NCBI GenBank assembly: GCA_963576735.1 | Contig: OY755174.1 | Location: 6,262,001 to 6,326,000, forward strand | Length of the DNA: 64,000 nt | Source: Bedellia somnulentella | Taxonomy: Eukaryota > Arthropoda > Insecta > Lepidoptera > Bedelliidae | Direction: 5' to 3' | Shown: piece by piece, positions 10,414 to 21,788 of the stretch | Position numbering within the stretch: the first letter of the stretch is position 1 | Layout: the number at the start of each line of letters is the position of its first letter | Program-made: the position numbers and the translations under genes | Notes under the pieces: generated by a model | What the model was told of the DNA's origin: nothing | Database searches by the model: none | What the model saw: the letters and a program-made list of their open reading frames with translations, nothing else

Positions 10414-10670
10414 AACATAACATAAACTTTCACGCCGAATATCCCCGAAGGGATTGGCAGAGGTACTAATACTTCTGAACATCACATGACATTGTCACCA
10501 GGCGCTCAGAGTACCCACGTTTTGCATGAACAGTGTACTCACGTGATAGGGGGCAGGCCTATCGCCGTTTTGTACGAATACACGGTCACATGCTTAGGCA
10601 AGTACAACTCAGCCATTTGGGTTTCCTCACGATGTTTTCCCTCACCGTTAACAACCGTGATAAATTAACC
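10411..10670 (-). mobile_element. SINE-B, 5'-truncated
   Basis: Minus-strand copy with the tail (TTTATGTTATG type, then GGCGTGAAAG), CCCTTCGGGGATAT-type block, GTGGGTACTCTGAGCG, GCCTGCCCCCTATCACG, TGTGACCGTGTATTCG and TTAACGGTGAGGGAAAAC. The tRNA-like head is missing. The open frames at 10486-10668 and 10533-10772 are readings of this repeat, not genes. Confidence 0.8.
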
Positions 10671-12003
10671 GTGTATTACACAACACGTGTATTTGTATGC
10701 AATAGAGTGTTTATTATTATTATTATAGTGGTCATAGATCTTACGAGCAGAGATGGGATAACGCTATACTAAGATGACCCTACACGGCATACCATTATGT
10801 ATTGTTTATGCTCCATACTAAAATATTATGAACAGAAGCATTGTTTCTTTTATCGATTGATTAAATACAGTCAGCATTATCGACGACGCAGCTGCATTCA
10901 ATTGATACGAGATCTGTAAATCCTGTTTTGGTGAATGAATAAAATTGTATCGGCTATCCCTTTCATATGACCGTCAAGTAACAGAGAGGTTAGTAAAAGA
11001 TAGACTAATGTTAGTAAGCTTAGACTGGAATAGGCGTTTAGATTATTGAGCTCAGTACAACAGATGGGAAGGTCAGTGACCCTATGATCTTGGTACTTTA
11101 CTAGCTCCCTGTACTGAACCAAAAGCCCTATTTGTTAAATTGTAAATCGTCGGTACTTTGTGCGTTCGAGATAATTGTAATTTGTTCTGTGAGAAACGAA
11201 TTTTATCGCTTGTTCAAAAACTGACGCCAACTTATAAAAACCCGTGTGTGGAAACTGAGCACCAATTTTCCTCTTTATCACTTTCTTCTCTTCTCTCAGC
11301 TATATGTTCCTTACGATTTTTTGGTACTTAGAAATGTTCTCAACTCATAGTTTATTGTATTGCTATAGAAATTATTAAAATAATATCTTAGAACAAGCAT
11401 GTTGTTATGCGACTCCACGCAAGATAGAGTAAAGAATAATGATGTGGTACTTTAAACCGTTTTGATTTAGAGTTACCTCCTGGTCATAGGCTTTTTAGTA
11501 ATTTGATAGTGACAGAGTAACTGTTGAACTCGAAAATCTGGCTACTTTTAAAGGAACATAATTATGACTCTATATTAGCTACTGTTTTGAGGATCGATTT
11601 ACTTGAAATACGAGTCGAAATTAGCTGTGTGCATAAATATATGTATTTAAATAAAGATTGAGTAAGTACGATTGTTTACTTTTGCTGTTTGAACAAAATC
11701 GCTTATTATCGACAAAATTACTGTACAGGAATTGCATTTCGCTGAATTTGTTATTTTATTACTTCCGTTGCTTTATTACACCCAATATATTTGTGTGAAT
11801 AGCACTGTAAACATTTTGTCATTCGGTTATTTTTCAGTGTTTGCTTGTGCGTGTCACAAACATTACATAATAATTAATATATAAGCAAAATAACATAGGT
11901 TTAACATTAAAGTGAAATAGGTGAAATTAGGAACCTTTTGTACGAAAGGTATACACAAAAATACTTCTACCTCTCTAATTTCAAAACCTTAAATTAATAC
12001 TAA
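10671..12003. other. No recognised feature
   Basis: About 1.3 kb of AT-rich DNA. The frame at 10898-11122 has no motif. Confidence 0.45.
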
Positions 12004-12956
12004 TCTATACTTATAATAAATCTGTAGAGAGGTCAATTCTGTACATGAAATATGTTTTCAAAATAATTATCAGGTGGTGATTAGGGATCGATACTGATGC
12101 CAAAAATGCTATCAGTAATATTTTTGTCTGTCTGTCTGTCGGTTTGTATGTTCCTAATGGGAACAAAAACTACTCGATGGATTTTAACGAAACATGGTAC
12201 AATTATTCTCCATACTCCTGGGCAGGTTTTTGTATACTTTCCAGCAGAGTAGTAAAGGGGATTTTTGGGAAATTTTGGGAAAACGGGAGAAGTTACTACA
12301 TTTTTTAAGCTTCCGTCGCGTGTGCAGCCTTAATGGTTAAACTTACATAGAAATCATGTATGACGGAAATATTCTTCATAAAATTATCTAAAAAAAATCC
12401 GCAACAGTTTATGTCTATCTTTTACGGTTGACTCACAATAACACGTGTAATTCCTGATAGCTTAGCAGTTCGGAACATTCTGATTATATTTGTTTACTAT
12501 TACGTTTGTAAACCTCTCACTCATCCCTAATTTAAAAAAGGTAACATTATTACCTATTCAATAAAAAAAGACTCATAGAAATCGGTAGAGAAACACCGAA
12601 ATTATACATAAAATAAGCCATCGCGCCCGTGACCAAAACCGAATCGTTACTAATTTACATATAACATACTAGATGGCGCCAGTAGTTGCATCCTACAACA
12701 CGTAATGATTTATTTTTTAGATTGTTATAAATACTTCATAGCGTTTTATTCCAAAATTTGCTATTAAACGGAAATACTGAACCGTTCATTAAAGCGCATT
12801 AAAAATCACCAAAGTACACTGTTTAGGGAGTGCTATAAATTTAATAAATTGAAAAAAATGCGCTGAATTTCACAATGCTTGAGCAGTGACTACAGAAAGA
12901 AACCTCAGATATTTAAAAAACAACGCTACCCGTGCGAAACTGGGACGATCCACTAG
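12004..12956 (+). mobile_element. Helitron (Hel-C), complete non-autonomous copy
   Basis: Starts TCTATACTTATAATAAATC after an A and ends ...GATCCACTAG before a T, the A|T target without duplication expected of Helitrons. Near the 3' end, CCCGTGCGAAACTGGG can form a short stem before CTAG. 953 bp with no Rep/helicase, so it depends on an autonomous relative. It carries only about four TGTC units at 12124, far fewer than other copies here. Confidence 0.88.
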
Positions 12957-13062
12957 TACCTAAATAAAATCTAGGCTTTTTTAATCTTCCTTAGAAAGTC
13001 AGCATGATATTTACCATTGCATTTCCTAACGAAGTGAATACTCAAGTGGCTTACAAATACAC

Positions 13063-13660
13063 AATTGGCCTAGACCTCGCTTTTATAACATACCCTTTTT
13101 ATATTATAAATCGATAAAGGACATCAAACTAAACAACTTTGCCCATGGAATGCCTATCTAAAATATTGTAATTTTCAAAATATAATAATAATTAAAAAAT
13201 GTCGTACCTAGTTCAAACTGAGAATGTATACAATGAGATTCCTTGCTTCAGTGAAAATAAAAAATAAAAAAAAAACATTTGATCTATGGTGTAAACAAAA
13301 ACATAACCTCTTTCGGTATTTTCCAGTTCAATCGCTCGCTTACCGGTTTATTTTCATGATATTATTTTTCAACGACGATCAATACAACTGGAAAATACAG
13401 AAAGAAGTTATATTTTTGTTTACAGAGCGAAAAGCATATATCAAATGTTTTTTTTTTATTTTTTATTTTCACTGAAGCAAGGAATCTCATTGTATACATT
13501 CTCAGTTTGAACTAGGTACGACAATTTTTAATTATTATTATATTTTGAAAATTACAATATTTTAGATAGGCATTCCATAGGCAAAGTTGTTAAGTTTGAT
13601 GTCCTTTATCGATTTATAATATAAAAAGGGTATGTTATAAAAGCGAGGTCTAGGCCAATT
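13063..13660. mobile_element. 598-bp foldback element with very long arms
   Basis: Arms of about 220 bp (13063-13284 and 13441-13660) are nearly identical reverse complements, beginning AATTGGCCTAGACCTCGC. Inside them a further ~50 bp pair (TGTAAACAAAAA...) is also complementary but clearly more diverged, leaving a ~50-bp loop. The frame at 13224-13475 is part of the arms and is not a gene. A lone copy of the terminus occurs at 31402. Confidence 0.85.
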
Positions 13661-14639
13661 ATTTATGGGGATTATTAGTCTCTTCATATGATGCATAGAC
13701 ACGAAGGATATACTCTATTGATAGATTGTCAATGATAAAATATGTGATGACTAGCGGTTGCTATTACGTCGCATACAGTAAACGTTACCGACTTTGCAAT
13801 TTAAATACCTATTCTACACTATAATTTTAGAGCTAGGTTAAGTTTTAATTTTTCTTCGGTATGCATTAAAATACTATTTGCTACACTAGCAATATTGAAT
13901 TACTTTTATATTGAAAACTTACATTGAACATTTGCTTGTTCAATGTATGTTTATTTGAAACCACACAATTTTCTTAAAAAGTAATAATATTTTCTCTTTT
14001 GTTACAAACCTATAAATTAAAAAAGCGCGCGGAGATGGTACTCGCTATCCCTGTCCTCTTTCCACCTTTTCTCATCTATTCTCACATAGAGTATGAGTGA
14101 CAAATAAAAACAAAGTCCTTACGCCTAAGTTATGATCGGAACATATCCTAGAAAAATCAATAAGCAGTAAAAAGTTCCGACAAGTTTTTCTCTTCTCTAT
14201 ATCTATTAAATGATAATAGCAAGCCATGTTATTCGTGCAGTGACCTTCGTAGCCCTAAGACAGGCAGCGGTACAAAGTGGGAAGGCAGTATCTAGTAGAG
14301 ACTGGTTCTACTGAGACATAAGTTATACTGAGAATAAAATATTAATATTCTGTTTTGACGCTTGGCTCGTGTCGATTACAAATGTAGTAGACAAAATCTT
14401 TTTGATATTATGTTTTTAAGATAAGCAATGTGATCTAGAGTTGCAATGCTGTGTTTTATCTGGAGTTAGTTTATAGATCTATTTAATTTGATTGTTGTAA
14501 TTATACTTATATAATATTATATTTAGCAATTATAGTGGCATTTAGCAATTAGCAAGTTTACTTACATTATAGGGACAAGCCGAAATTCGCTTTATTCCGT
14601 TACACTATTATAATACTGCATAAGTGCAGTCACTGAGTT
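13661..14639. other. No recognised feature
   Basis: AT-rich sequence without recognisable frame or repeat. A CT-rich patch near 14040-14090 is not a known motif. Confidence 0.45.
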
Positions 14640-14763
14640 CCTTCACAATGTCTACAATCACCATTTAAACTCACACAGAGGTGAAAACTTGTCTTAGGAT
14701 TGGAACCTGCATGATTTCCGTACCTGAGGCCTACCTCCTCTCTTACTGAGCTAAGGAGGTATT
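14640..14763 (-). mobile_element. tRNA-derived SINE head, third family
   Basis: On the minus strand from 14760: TTAGCTCAGTAAG (A box) and 35 nt later GCAGGTTCCAATCC (B box), with a tRNA-like arm between them. The acceptor stem is degraded and a SINE-like body follows. It differs from the SINE-B head, so it is a separate family. Confidence 0.6.
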
Positions 14764-15328
14764 GTTTTGCACCGCACACTCCTATGGGTTAAATGGATTG
14801 TGTTTTTCTAATTGGACATCATACGTTGCTAATTCTTTTAAAGACTTTATAATATTTATAAGTACGTAAACAATAGGGCATGAGTCACCCTTGTATTTAA
14901 TACATAAGTTAAAGACTAATGTCAAAGTTTATTCATTAGACAACGTGAATCCATTTTATTTATTCGTCAGTAAAAGTCACATGTATGGCATTGTAATTTG
15001 TGAGTAACCCTAGCTTAATTATCTTTTACAGTATAACTAGTACGAGCGACCTTTTAACTATATAAATCGTGATATAAAACAGCTGCCTCTTTCTCACTTA
15101 CTTAGTATCGTATACTTTCATCTTATTCTAACCGATATCTTGACGATAAAATAGCACTTGTGCTAGGCTTCCTAATGTTTGTCCGAAACAGTTAGATTAG
15201 ATTAGGTTTATGAAATATGTTCACCAAGTAAGGAAACAGCGCCGTGGACTAGCTCAAACTAGTATAGTATTATATTATCTGTGCTCAAACTTAAATTCAG
15301 AAAGCATGATTTGGATAATTATTATTAG
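14764..15328. other. No recognised feature
   Basis: AT-rich spacer. Two long low-complexity stretches, no genes. Confidence 0.4.
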
Positions 15329-15420
15329 TTCTTTCATACTAAGATTATTTTTTTGTATTAAAAAATAATCTTAGTATGAAAGAAAGATAAGATTATTTTT
15401 TTGTATTAAAAAATAATCTA
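15329..15420. repeat. 25-bp hairpin with tandem duplication
   Basis: 15329-15353 and 15360-15384 are exact reverse complements with a 6-nt loop. The inner half (AAGATTATTTTTTTG...) is then repeated at 15389-15420, giving two nested palindromes in tandem. Confidence 0.8.
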
Positions 15421-15441
15421 TTGATGTTGTAGGATGTATCA

Positions 15442-15670
15442 AGTTTGTTGACAGTGAGGGAAGACATCATGATTGTGAATAACTTGCATGGCGGAGTTGT
15501 ACTTATTCATATTTATGTTTATATTATTCGTATTTTCGTACAAAGCGTCAGAACACTGTCCAAGTAAAACGTGAGTACTCTGAACACCAGGTGACAATGT
15601 CACATGAAGTATTATTTAGTACCTCTGCAAACCCATACGGGAACATACTGCGTGAACGTTTGTAAGTAAG
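15442..15670 (+). mobile_element. SINE-B, partial
   Basis: Plus strand, starting at ACAGTGAGGGAAGACATC and including GAGTACTCTGAACACCAGG and the GCGTGAACGTTTGTAAG tail. Head absent. The minus-strand frame at 15548-15757 is antisense to it. Confidence 0.7.
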
Positions 15671-15780
15671 GACAACTTTGATGTGAAGTGTTAATTTGCA
15701 AGTTTGTACTATAAGAGTGCACAAAGCAACCAGCTGCTTATTTCTAGTCCTTATCAATATCTATACAATGAGTACAACCT

Positions 15781-15899
15781 GAAAAGTTTTTGAAACGTCG
15801 GGCTTTAAAAATAATGTAATAACACGCGATTAAAATATCCGAAAATCAATAGTTGTTTCAATTATAATGTGCAATCGTGAAAATCTTAGAAAATACTAT
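15781..15899 (+). repeat. Dispersed repeat, copy 1
   Basis: A ~120-bp block including AAACGTCGGGCTTTAAAAA, ACACGCGATTAAAATATCC and GTGCAATCGTGAAAATC. The two halves recur at 38893-39050 with one half inverted. Confidence 0.6.
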
Positions 15900-16149
15900 G
15901 AGTACAACCTCTCCGCTATTTATAATACAAATATTTTGTTCTCCCGCCGCACATAGCCGCCGTTATTGATTTAATGTGATAAGATATGGTTCGTGCCAGA
16001 TACATGCTAATGCTATCAGTGACGCGAGGTTTCGGGAATGTTTTCACCACTTGACCGTGGTTATCGAACTTTTAAATAAAAATGATACATTTATTCAAGA
16101 TATTTAACTATAAAAACATTAAAATAAAAACCAAAACTTAGAATAAATC

Positions 16150-16203
16150 ATTTATAGCTGCCAAATGTTGCCCGTAGCAGGATTTGAACCCACAACCTTC
16201 GAA
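16150..16203 (-). mobile_element. tRNA-like SINE head fragment
   Basis: Minus strand reads TTCGAAGGTTGTGGGTTCAA then ATCC, a B box in tRNA context. No A box was found. It joins a SIDE-A scrap, suggesting a chimeric or nested insertion. Confidence 0.45.
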
Positions 16204-16256
16204 CGCAGAAAAAGATTGTAAAAATGATTTTTGGTGATGGGTCTGCAACTGCATCG
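16203..16256 (-). mobile_element. SIDE-A scrap
   Basis: Minus-strand middle block (GATGCAGTTGCAGACCCATC / ATTTTTACAATC). Sits between the tRNA-like fragment and a palindromic MITE. Confidence 0.45.
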
Positions 16257-16257
16257 A

Positions 16258-16408
16258 TCCCGATTTCAGAATTGAGTATGCCGAGAGATATATTCCAGCT
16301 GAGAACAACTTAAGTATCGTTCTGTCGTATTGAAATATTAACAACTGAATGAGACAAAACGATACTTAAGTCGTTCTCAGCTTGAATACTCAATATAGAA
16401 ATCGGACG
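16258..16408. mobile_element. Palindromic MITE-F, copy 1
   Basis: Ends (CCGATTTCAGAATTGAGTAT and its inverse) and inner arms (AACTTAAGTATCGTT / AACGATACTTAAGT) make the element almost fully self-complementary. Related copies lie at 28711 and 50400. This copy has a small insertion in its left arm. Confidence 0.75.
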
Positions 16409-18024
16409 TAAAACTAAAGGTCGTCTCTATGACAACTGCGGAGTGAAATGGGCTAATGCCAATCAAGTCGATATTTCTTAGCAACTTCACGAAATAAAAT
16501 CTTCAACGAAAAAAATGTAGGAAGTACAAAAAGATCGGTCATACCCATACAGTGCGACCCTTCAGACCCTTCATGGCAGTTTGAAATTTCAGTTATTTAT
16601 GTATGCGATCATTGGTGGGTAGTTATGAAAAACTACGCCTAATAAATTTATCAAACTAAGAGTATTCTTGAAAAGACTGCAAAGAAAATATTTAATAAGC
16701 TTTTATTTAGATTAGTTAGGAAAGAGAGTTTTGTCTGGACTTTAAAAGGTCGAGTTTTTGTCTCTGCTAACACTAAAGACAATTAAAGGGCATGAGCATA
16801 TTAGTATGAAACTACATTTATTTAAAGAAGATATCAATAAGAATTTTCTCCATTATACTTGCCACGATTGTGAAAGAATAATATATGCATTAGTTAATAG
16901 GTCATAGGAAGTATGCCCGAGGAAGTAGGTATTAAATTGTCGCATTATTATAAAGACTTCGCAATTGAAGTAATGAGCACTGTTTTACATAGTTTTCCTG
17001 TATGAGGCGAGACGCGTCGCAACGTACATTTTATTTATGACGGATTGTTTTTGCACAGACTTATCTTGCTCTTGCAAACGTTCGGTATGTATGTGTATGA
17101 ATATGTATGTATATACTGGACGGTTACATCTTTACAGAAGAACACAAAAAACTGATGGTCAATAGAATTCTGTACGTGAATATAATAGATAATTTATTTG
17201 TTCAACTACAAAGGTTTGTCCTGAAAGTGTTACACGTCATAAGGTTGGCGAACTGAAGGAGGTTCGTTGCTTGGAATTATTTCTTTGTATTAAATATTGA
17301 CCAACGAAAGTACTACGTGAGTTATTGTATGGTTAATGTCCTTTTTGCGACATTTTATGATTAGCATGTTAATATAACATTGCAGCCAATGCTATGAAGA
17401 AACAGGCCGTATTCGACAAGTTCTATTTTTGCATGAAATAAATCTGCGTTTGACAGAGTAGGACATTTATTTGCTGCAAATATGTAACAGCTTTTCGAAT
17501 TTAAGTTCAGTATTTTAATCTCATATTTCAATATATATAAATATGTAATTGTACACCGATAACATTTAAATCAACATTTTTATAATATAAAGTCATTAGT
17601 TACAACAAAAAGTACTTATTTTGCGAAAATAATATAGTTCCTTATCGTTTTTGTGAAACACGTTTACATACACTTTGGAAATAGTCAGACGATGACTCAA
17701 ATACGATAAGTAGTCATTAAACGTGGGTAAGATTCTGGAAAAGGAAATCATACTTTTCCTTGAAAAAAATACTTCGATATAAAAGCTCTTTGCCACTTCG
17801 TATAAGTTAGCTGCTGAATGGAAAACTTTGTGAATAATTAAATTTGAATGTCTATAATTTCTGAGGTGATACTGATAACTGAGAAATCAGGACTCTTAAA
17901 ACAATTTACCGTTACATTTCCTAGCTGCGCATAATATAGGTAGGTATAATAAGCGTTATATAAAATATAATTAAAAGAAATACATACAGCATTCATTTCT
18001 CAATACCTGCGCAGTAGCCATGAT
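16409..18024. other. No recognised feature
   Basis: 1.6 kb of AT-rich sequence. The frame at 17596-17796 has no motif. Confidence 0.45.
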
Positions 18025-18939
18025 ATATCAGTGCCTCCAGTAAAAAAGGGATTAACTCGACTTAATCCCTTTTGTTTTTATTAAACCATCGTGATCAGCG
18101 CACCGAGTTACATAACATATCAAAAGGACATAGCTCTATCTGACCTCCTTCATGGATTTTCAAAACCGTCTAAAGGCATAATTGGAGCTATTATTGGGTT
18201 AAGAGTATTTATAATAGCAATTTTTCTGATTAAAATGGGATAAGTGGAGCTACATCGTTGCATTCCCATGTCATTAAGGATATTATTGTACTTAAACACG
18301 AATAAAATGGTACAACTAGTATAGTTCCCTAATACTTCATATCATTTTGGGATCAACATTTGTTACATCTTTGTTAACTTAAAAAAATATAGACATAACA
18401 TCATTTAGTTCCTTGCATTCAGTTACAATTGAACGTTAACAAGGGATTAAGTCGTCTCACGCCCTTGCATTGATGACTTTACCCAGGGATACCCGCGCTT
18501 ATACCGAAAAGATATTGGTTGATTAGGTGAATCATAGATATAAGTCGTTTAGTTCCACAGCTTTTTTGATAACACCAGAGGAACCAAAAGAAAGAAAAAC
18601 TCGTGCGACCAATCAAAGAAGTTGCTCTTTCACGTATCATATTCATTGAGGTAAATATTTACTTGAAATTGTATGTAAAAACTGCTTTTTTGTAATATAA
18701 GGTGACACTTTTGAGTTTGTTTCTCTACAAGCTACAAAAAAAGGATTATATAACTGGAACTATGCCAAGCTAAGCAGTACAAGGGGTATCACTGTTAAAA
18801 ACAAATGGCCGGACGAAGATTTAGAAAAAGATCGTGAGCATATTTTGACATTTTCACAGTATGAAACTCACTATGCTCGTAATAAAACATCAAAAGAAAT
18901 TTTTGTTAACTTCCTTGAAAATGCATAACTATTTATTCT

Positions 18940-19515
18940 TTGAATTGCAAAGAACGACCAAAGGAGGAACAAGTTTGTAAGACTATATACTCAAAAATAT
19001 TTCACAGCTTAAATCTATCATTTAAGCCCCCGATGGTGGATACATGTACAAAGTGTGACATTCTACAAGCAAATATTCAGTATACTACTTCAGCAGAAGA
19101 AAAAACAGATCTATTAAACCGTCTCAATGAACCTCAAGCTGATTCTACAGAGCTTACCAGCAGGAAAGCAATGATAAAAATATTGACATTGGAGGATGAC
19201 TAGTGGTGTTCACTTTTGATATTAAACAATGTCTTGCCACTCCCATGCTGTCGTCAAGTCGCTATTTTACAAAAGAAGTACCTATAATTTAACCATTCAC
19301 AACTTTAAAACTAATCAAGCTACTGGCTACTAATAGTACGAAGCATCATGTGAACGCGGTGGAAAATAAATTGCTTCCTGCCTCTATGATTACATCAAAA
19401 AGTTACCAGTTCATATCACAAAAATCATATTATACTCTGGCACATGTGGGGGTCGAAATAAGAACTCATCTGTCACTGCCATGTTCTTGGCGCTTATGAA
19501 AGAATGCCCTCACTT
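18940..19515 (+). pseudogene. Relic transposase-like gene inside TIR transposon
   Basis: The open segment 18940-19203 encodes KPPMVDTCTKCD followed by a charged helix (EEKTDLLNRLNE). After a TAG it reads on as VFTFDIKQCLATPML, then in a shifted frame SCLYDYIKKLPVHITK and GGRNKNSSVTAMFLALMKE. DxCxxCD and CGGxNxN segments recur, as I recall, in a widespread unannotated insect transposase-like family; this is recognition, not a search. Several stops and frameshifts make it non-functional. A further piece (CDFKKSHFNGVLAERNFPTA) may lie near 21045-21105. Confidence 0.55.
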
Positions 19516-19516
19516 A

Positions 19517-20064
19517 AAATACATCATCATCATCATCAGCCAATAGACGACTACTGCTGGACATAGGCCTTCCCCAAAGACCTCCTCCTCTCTACAACGA
19601 ACGGTCCTGTGTTGCCCCCATCCATCGGCTTCCCGCGACTTTGACCAAGCCATCGGTCCACCTTGTGGGAGGCTTACCCACACTGCTTCGTCCGGTACGT
19701 GGCCGCTACTCCAGAACCTTCGAGCCCCAAAGACTGTAGATTCTGCGTGCAATGTGCCCTGACCATTGTTACTTAAGTTTTGCAACTCTTCGCGCTATGT
19801 GATAGAAGATATGGCGCAGCTTCCCGAACGCAGCCCAATCGAGCTGGATTCGACAGTTGACCTCATTTTCGAAGTTGGCTCTACCTAACCGAATGGTTTG
19901 TCCCAGGTCCAAGCTCGACAATAATAGGTATAACATGGTTATTCGACATGACTTTCGTTTGATCCATGTTAATTTTAAGACCAACTCTCTCAGATAATCT
20001 ATTGGGGGTCCTTTAGCATTTTACATAAATCTTCAGTGGATTGAGTCAAAACTGCAATATCGTC
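19517..20064 (-). pseudogene. LINE-E, 3' part of reverse-transcriptase ORF
   Basis: Minus strand, ending in an ATG-repeat tail (CATCAT run at 19522 on the plus strand). Readable pieces: VLTQSTEDL just after the catalytic FADD region, RLGRANFENEVNCRIQLDWA, AFGKLRHI, RRVAKL, KVLEWRPRTG, GKPPTRWTDGLVKVAGSRW. This C-terminal pattern is common in lepidopteran RTE-like LINEs but is distinct from the LINE at 55-59 kb. The frame is broken in several places. Confidence 0.7.
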
Positions 20065-20303
20065 CTCTACTAACATTACATTCGACATCAGCTCTATAGA
20101 GCCTAGAGATATACCTTTCACCAATTACTTGTCATCCATCCTCTCGATGTGCCTAACCATCTCAACATTCCTTTTTCTTTTTTCCTTACAATATCTTCTT
20201 TACACCACACCTTTCACGAATCACGTCATTCCTCACACGATCATATAACCTCACATTACAAACTTTTCTGAGGGACCTCATTTCTACTGCATTGCATCTT
20301 ACT
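20065..20303 (-). mobile_element. Inverted 5' half of a twin-primed RTE-like LINE insertion
   Basis: Minus strand encodes VEMRSLRKVCNV, RNDVIRERCGVK, GMLRW and NVSRG of the LINE C-terminus. It is followed head-to-head by the next source segment in plus orientation at 20304. Together the two pieces cover a continuous stretch of the source with the 5' part flipped. Confidence 0.75.
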
Positions 20304-20517
20304 CAGTATAAGACGGCTACGGAGGACACACTTGGACCAAATTGAGAGTGTGCTCAAAAAGGCAGGCGACCGAAGTATGAAGAATAACGGAGCATGTCTG
20401 AAAAAATGATGGATGTAGACGAAACAAGAGAGGTGTGCCAGGATCGTACGAAGTGGCGATCGATAGTCTCTGCCTACCCCAAAGAGAATTCACGGTGTGA
20501 GTATATGTATCTATGTA
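20304..20517 (+). mobile_element. Sense 3' half of the twin-primed LINE insertion
   Basis: Starts where the inverted piece stops in source order (…PRR / THLDQIESVLKKAG) and runs to the 3' end (GTGTGAGTATATGTATC). The whole 20065-20517 insert is flanked by CAATATCGTC (20055-20064) and CAATATAGTC (20518-20527), a 10-bp target duplication with one mismatch. Confidence 0.78.
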
Positions 20518-20527
20518 CAATATAGTC

Positions 20528-20995
20528 AGCAAATCGAAGATGCATGATGTACTCGCCGATTATGTTGATACCGAGCCCTTTCCAGTCCAGAAGCTTAAAC
20601 ACATCTCCAATGCCGCAATGAACAGTTTTGGGAGAAATTACTTCCCCCTGTCTCGCTTCTCGCTGCAACTGGATAGGATTCGTGTTCTGGTCCTGGAGTG
20701 GGACCGACATAGTGGCGTTTTAATACAAACACTTTCACACCTCGATATATCTGCAAAGTATAGCCCATCGTTCCATCGAATCAAAGGCTATTTCATAGTC
20801 CACGAGCTCTAGGCATAGTGGCAGATTAAACTCCTCGGTCTCCTGTGGATGGTGACTAAATGTGGGCTATGGTACCAAAGCCTTTTCGGAAACCGGCTTA
20901 TTAGGGAGGCTGGAAGTCATCAAATCCTCGAGACATACGATTCGTGATGGCTCTGGAAAACATGTACTGGCCGGACGTGCGGTGGTTTAGGTACA
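20528..20995 (-). pseudogene. LINE-E, RT core upstream of the insertion
   Basis: Minus strand: ELVDYEIAFDSMERWAIL (RT motif with the first catalytic Asp), REARQGEVISPK (the usual RQGD.ISPKLF block), DVFKLLDWKGLGIN and HLRFADY, the catalytic FADD box split exactly by the twin-primed insert. Stops and a missing second Asp show it is dead. Upstream parts are absent (5' truncation). Confidence 0.72.
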
Positions 20996-21170
20996 AACGA
21001 AATAATGATTTGTGATGAAACATAAAACCAACCTGTGACTTTAAAAAATCACATTTTAACGGAGTACTGGCTGAACGAAACTTCCCAACAGCAATGTAAT
21101 TACTCTAGACTCTAGTAAATCCTTCCATGTGTGAAGATTTCTTGCAAAACTTTTCTTTTTTTATGAATAC

Positions 21171-21266
21171 TTTACTCCCAAAAGTGGCTAAAGAATTTTA
21201 TAATTCTGAAGCTCTGGCTACCCCTTTTAGGGATTTTAAGCAGTGAGTATATGTATGTATGTATGT
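21171..21266 (+). mobile_element. SIDE-A 3' fragment
   Basis: 5'-truncated copy: CCCAAAAGTGGCTAAAG, GAAGCTCTGGCTACCCC and tail AGTGAGTATATG(TATG)n. It lies inside the 3.76-kb TIR transposon. Confidence 0.7.
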
Positions 21267-21788
21267 TGTTTAGTTATATATTTAATTACAACATATGCGA
21301 TTGGGTTTTAGTTTTAAGTTTCAATTTACCAGGCAGATAAGTAATATGCGCACCATGAGTGTAACAAAATAAATTTCATACATATTTAGGCATGAGTAAG
21401 CTCTTTGGTGCCACTGAAACTCATAAGTTGTGAAAAAAATTTAAAGAAATAAACAATATTATTCCCTTTTCGACCATACATAAATGAAGTATAATAGCAT
21501 TTATGTCTTAAGGAAGAAAAAAATATATATTTTAACTGCAGCTATGCCATAATTATGTGGTTAATAAGGGAATAGTTCAACAAAACTATGAAAAAATATA
21601 TTATTCATGCATGATACATAAACATGGTGTATATCATTTTATAGGTATTTAATGTATCTATAATACTGCATTAACATTTATCTGAAATAAATTTAAGTTT
21701 TGTTTAAAATAACAAAAGTTTAGTTTTTTGGCTCTCCTGAAAAGTGCCGATTTTCAACTAATCCCTTTTTTACTGGAGGCACTGATAT

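Larger units (their letters stand above)
18029..21784 (+). mobile_element. 3.76-kb TIR transposon with relic transposase
   Basis: Inverted ends CAGTGCCTCCAGTAAAA (left) and its exact complement (right) match over at least 27 bp. ATAT stands on each side (18025-18028 and 21785-21788), a possible 4-bp duplication. Just inside the left end is a GGGATTAA...TTAATCCC hairpin. The interior carries transposase relics before 19515 and after 21040, split by a nested LINE-E insertion. A Sola-like 4-bp TSD is possible, but I cannot name the superfamily. Confidence 0.7.
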
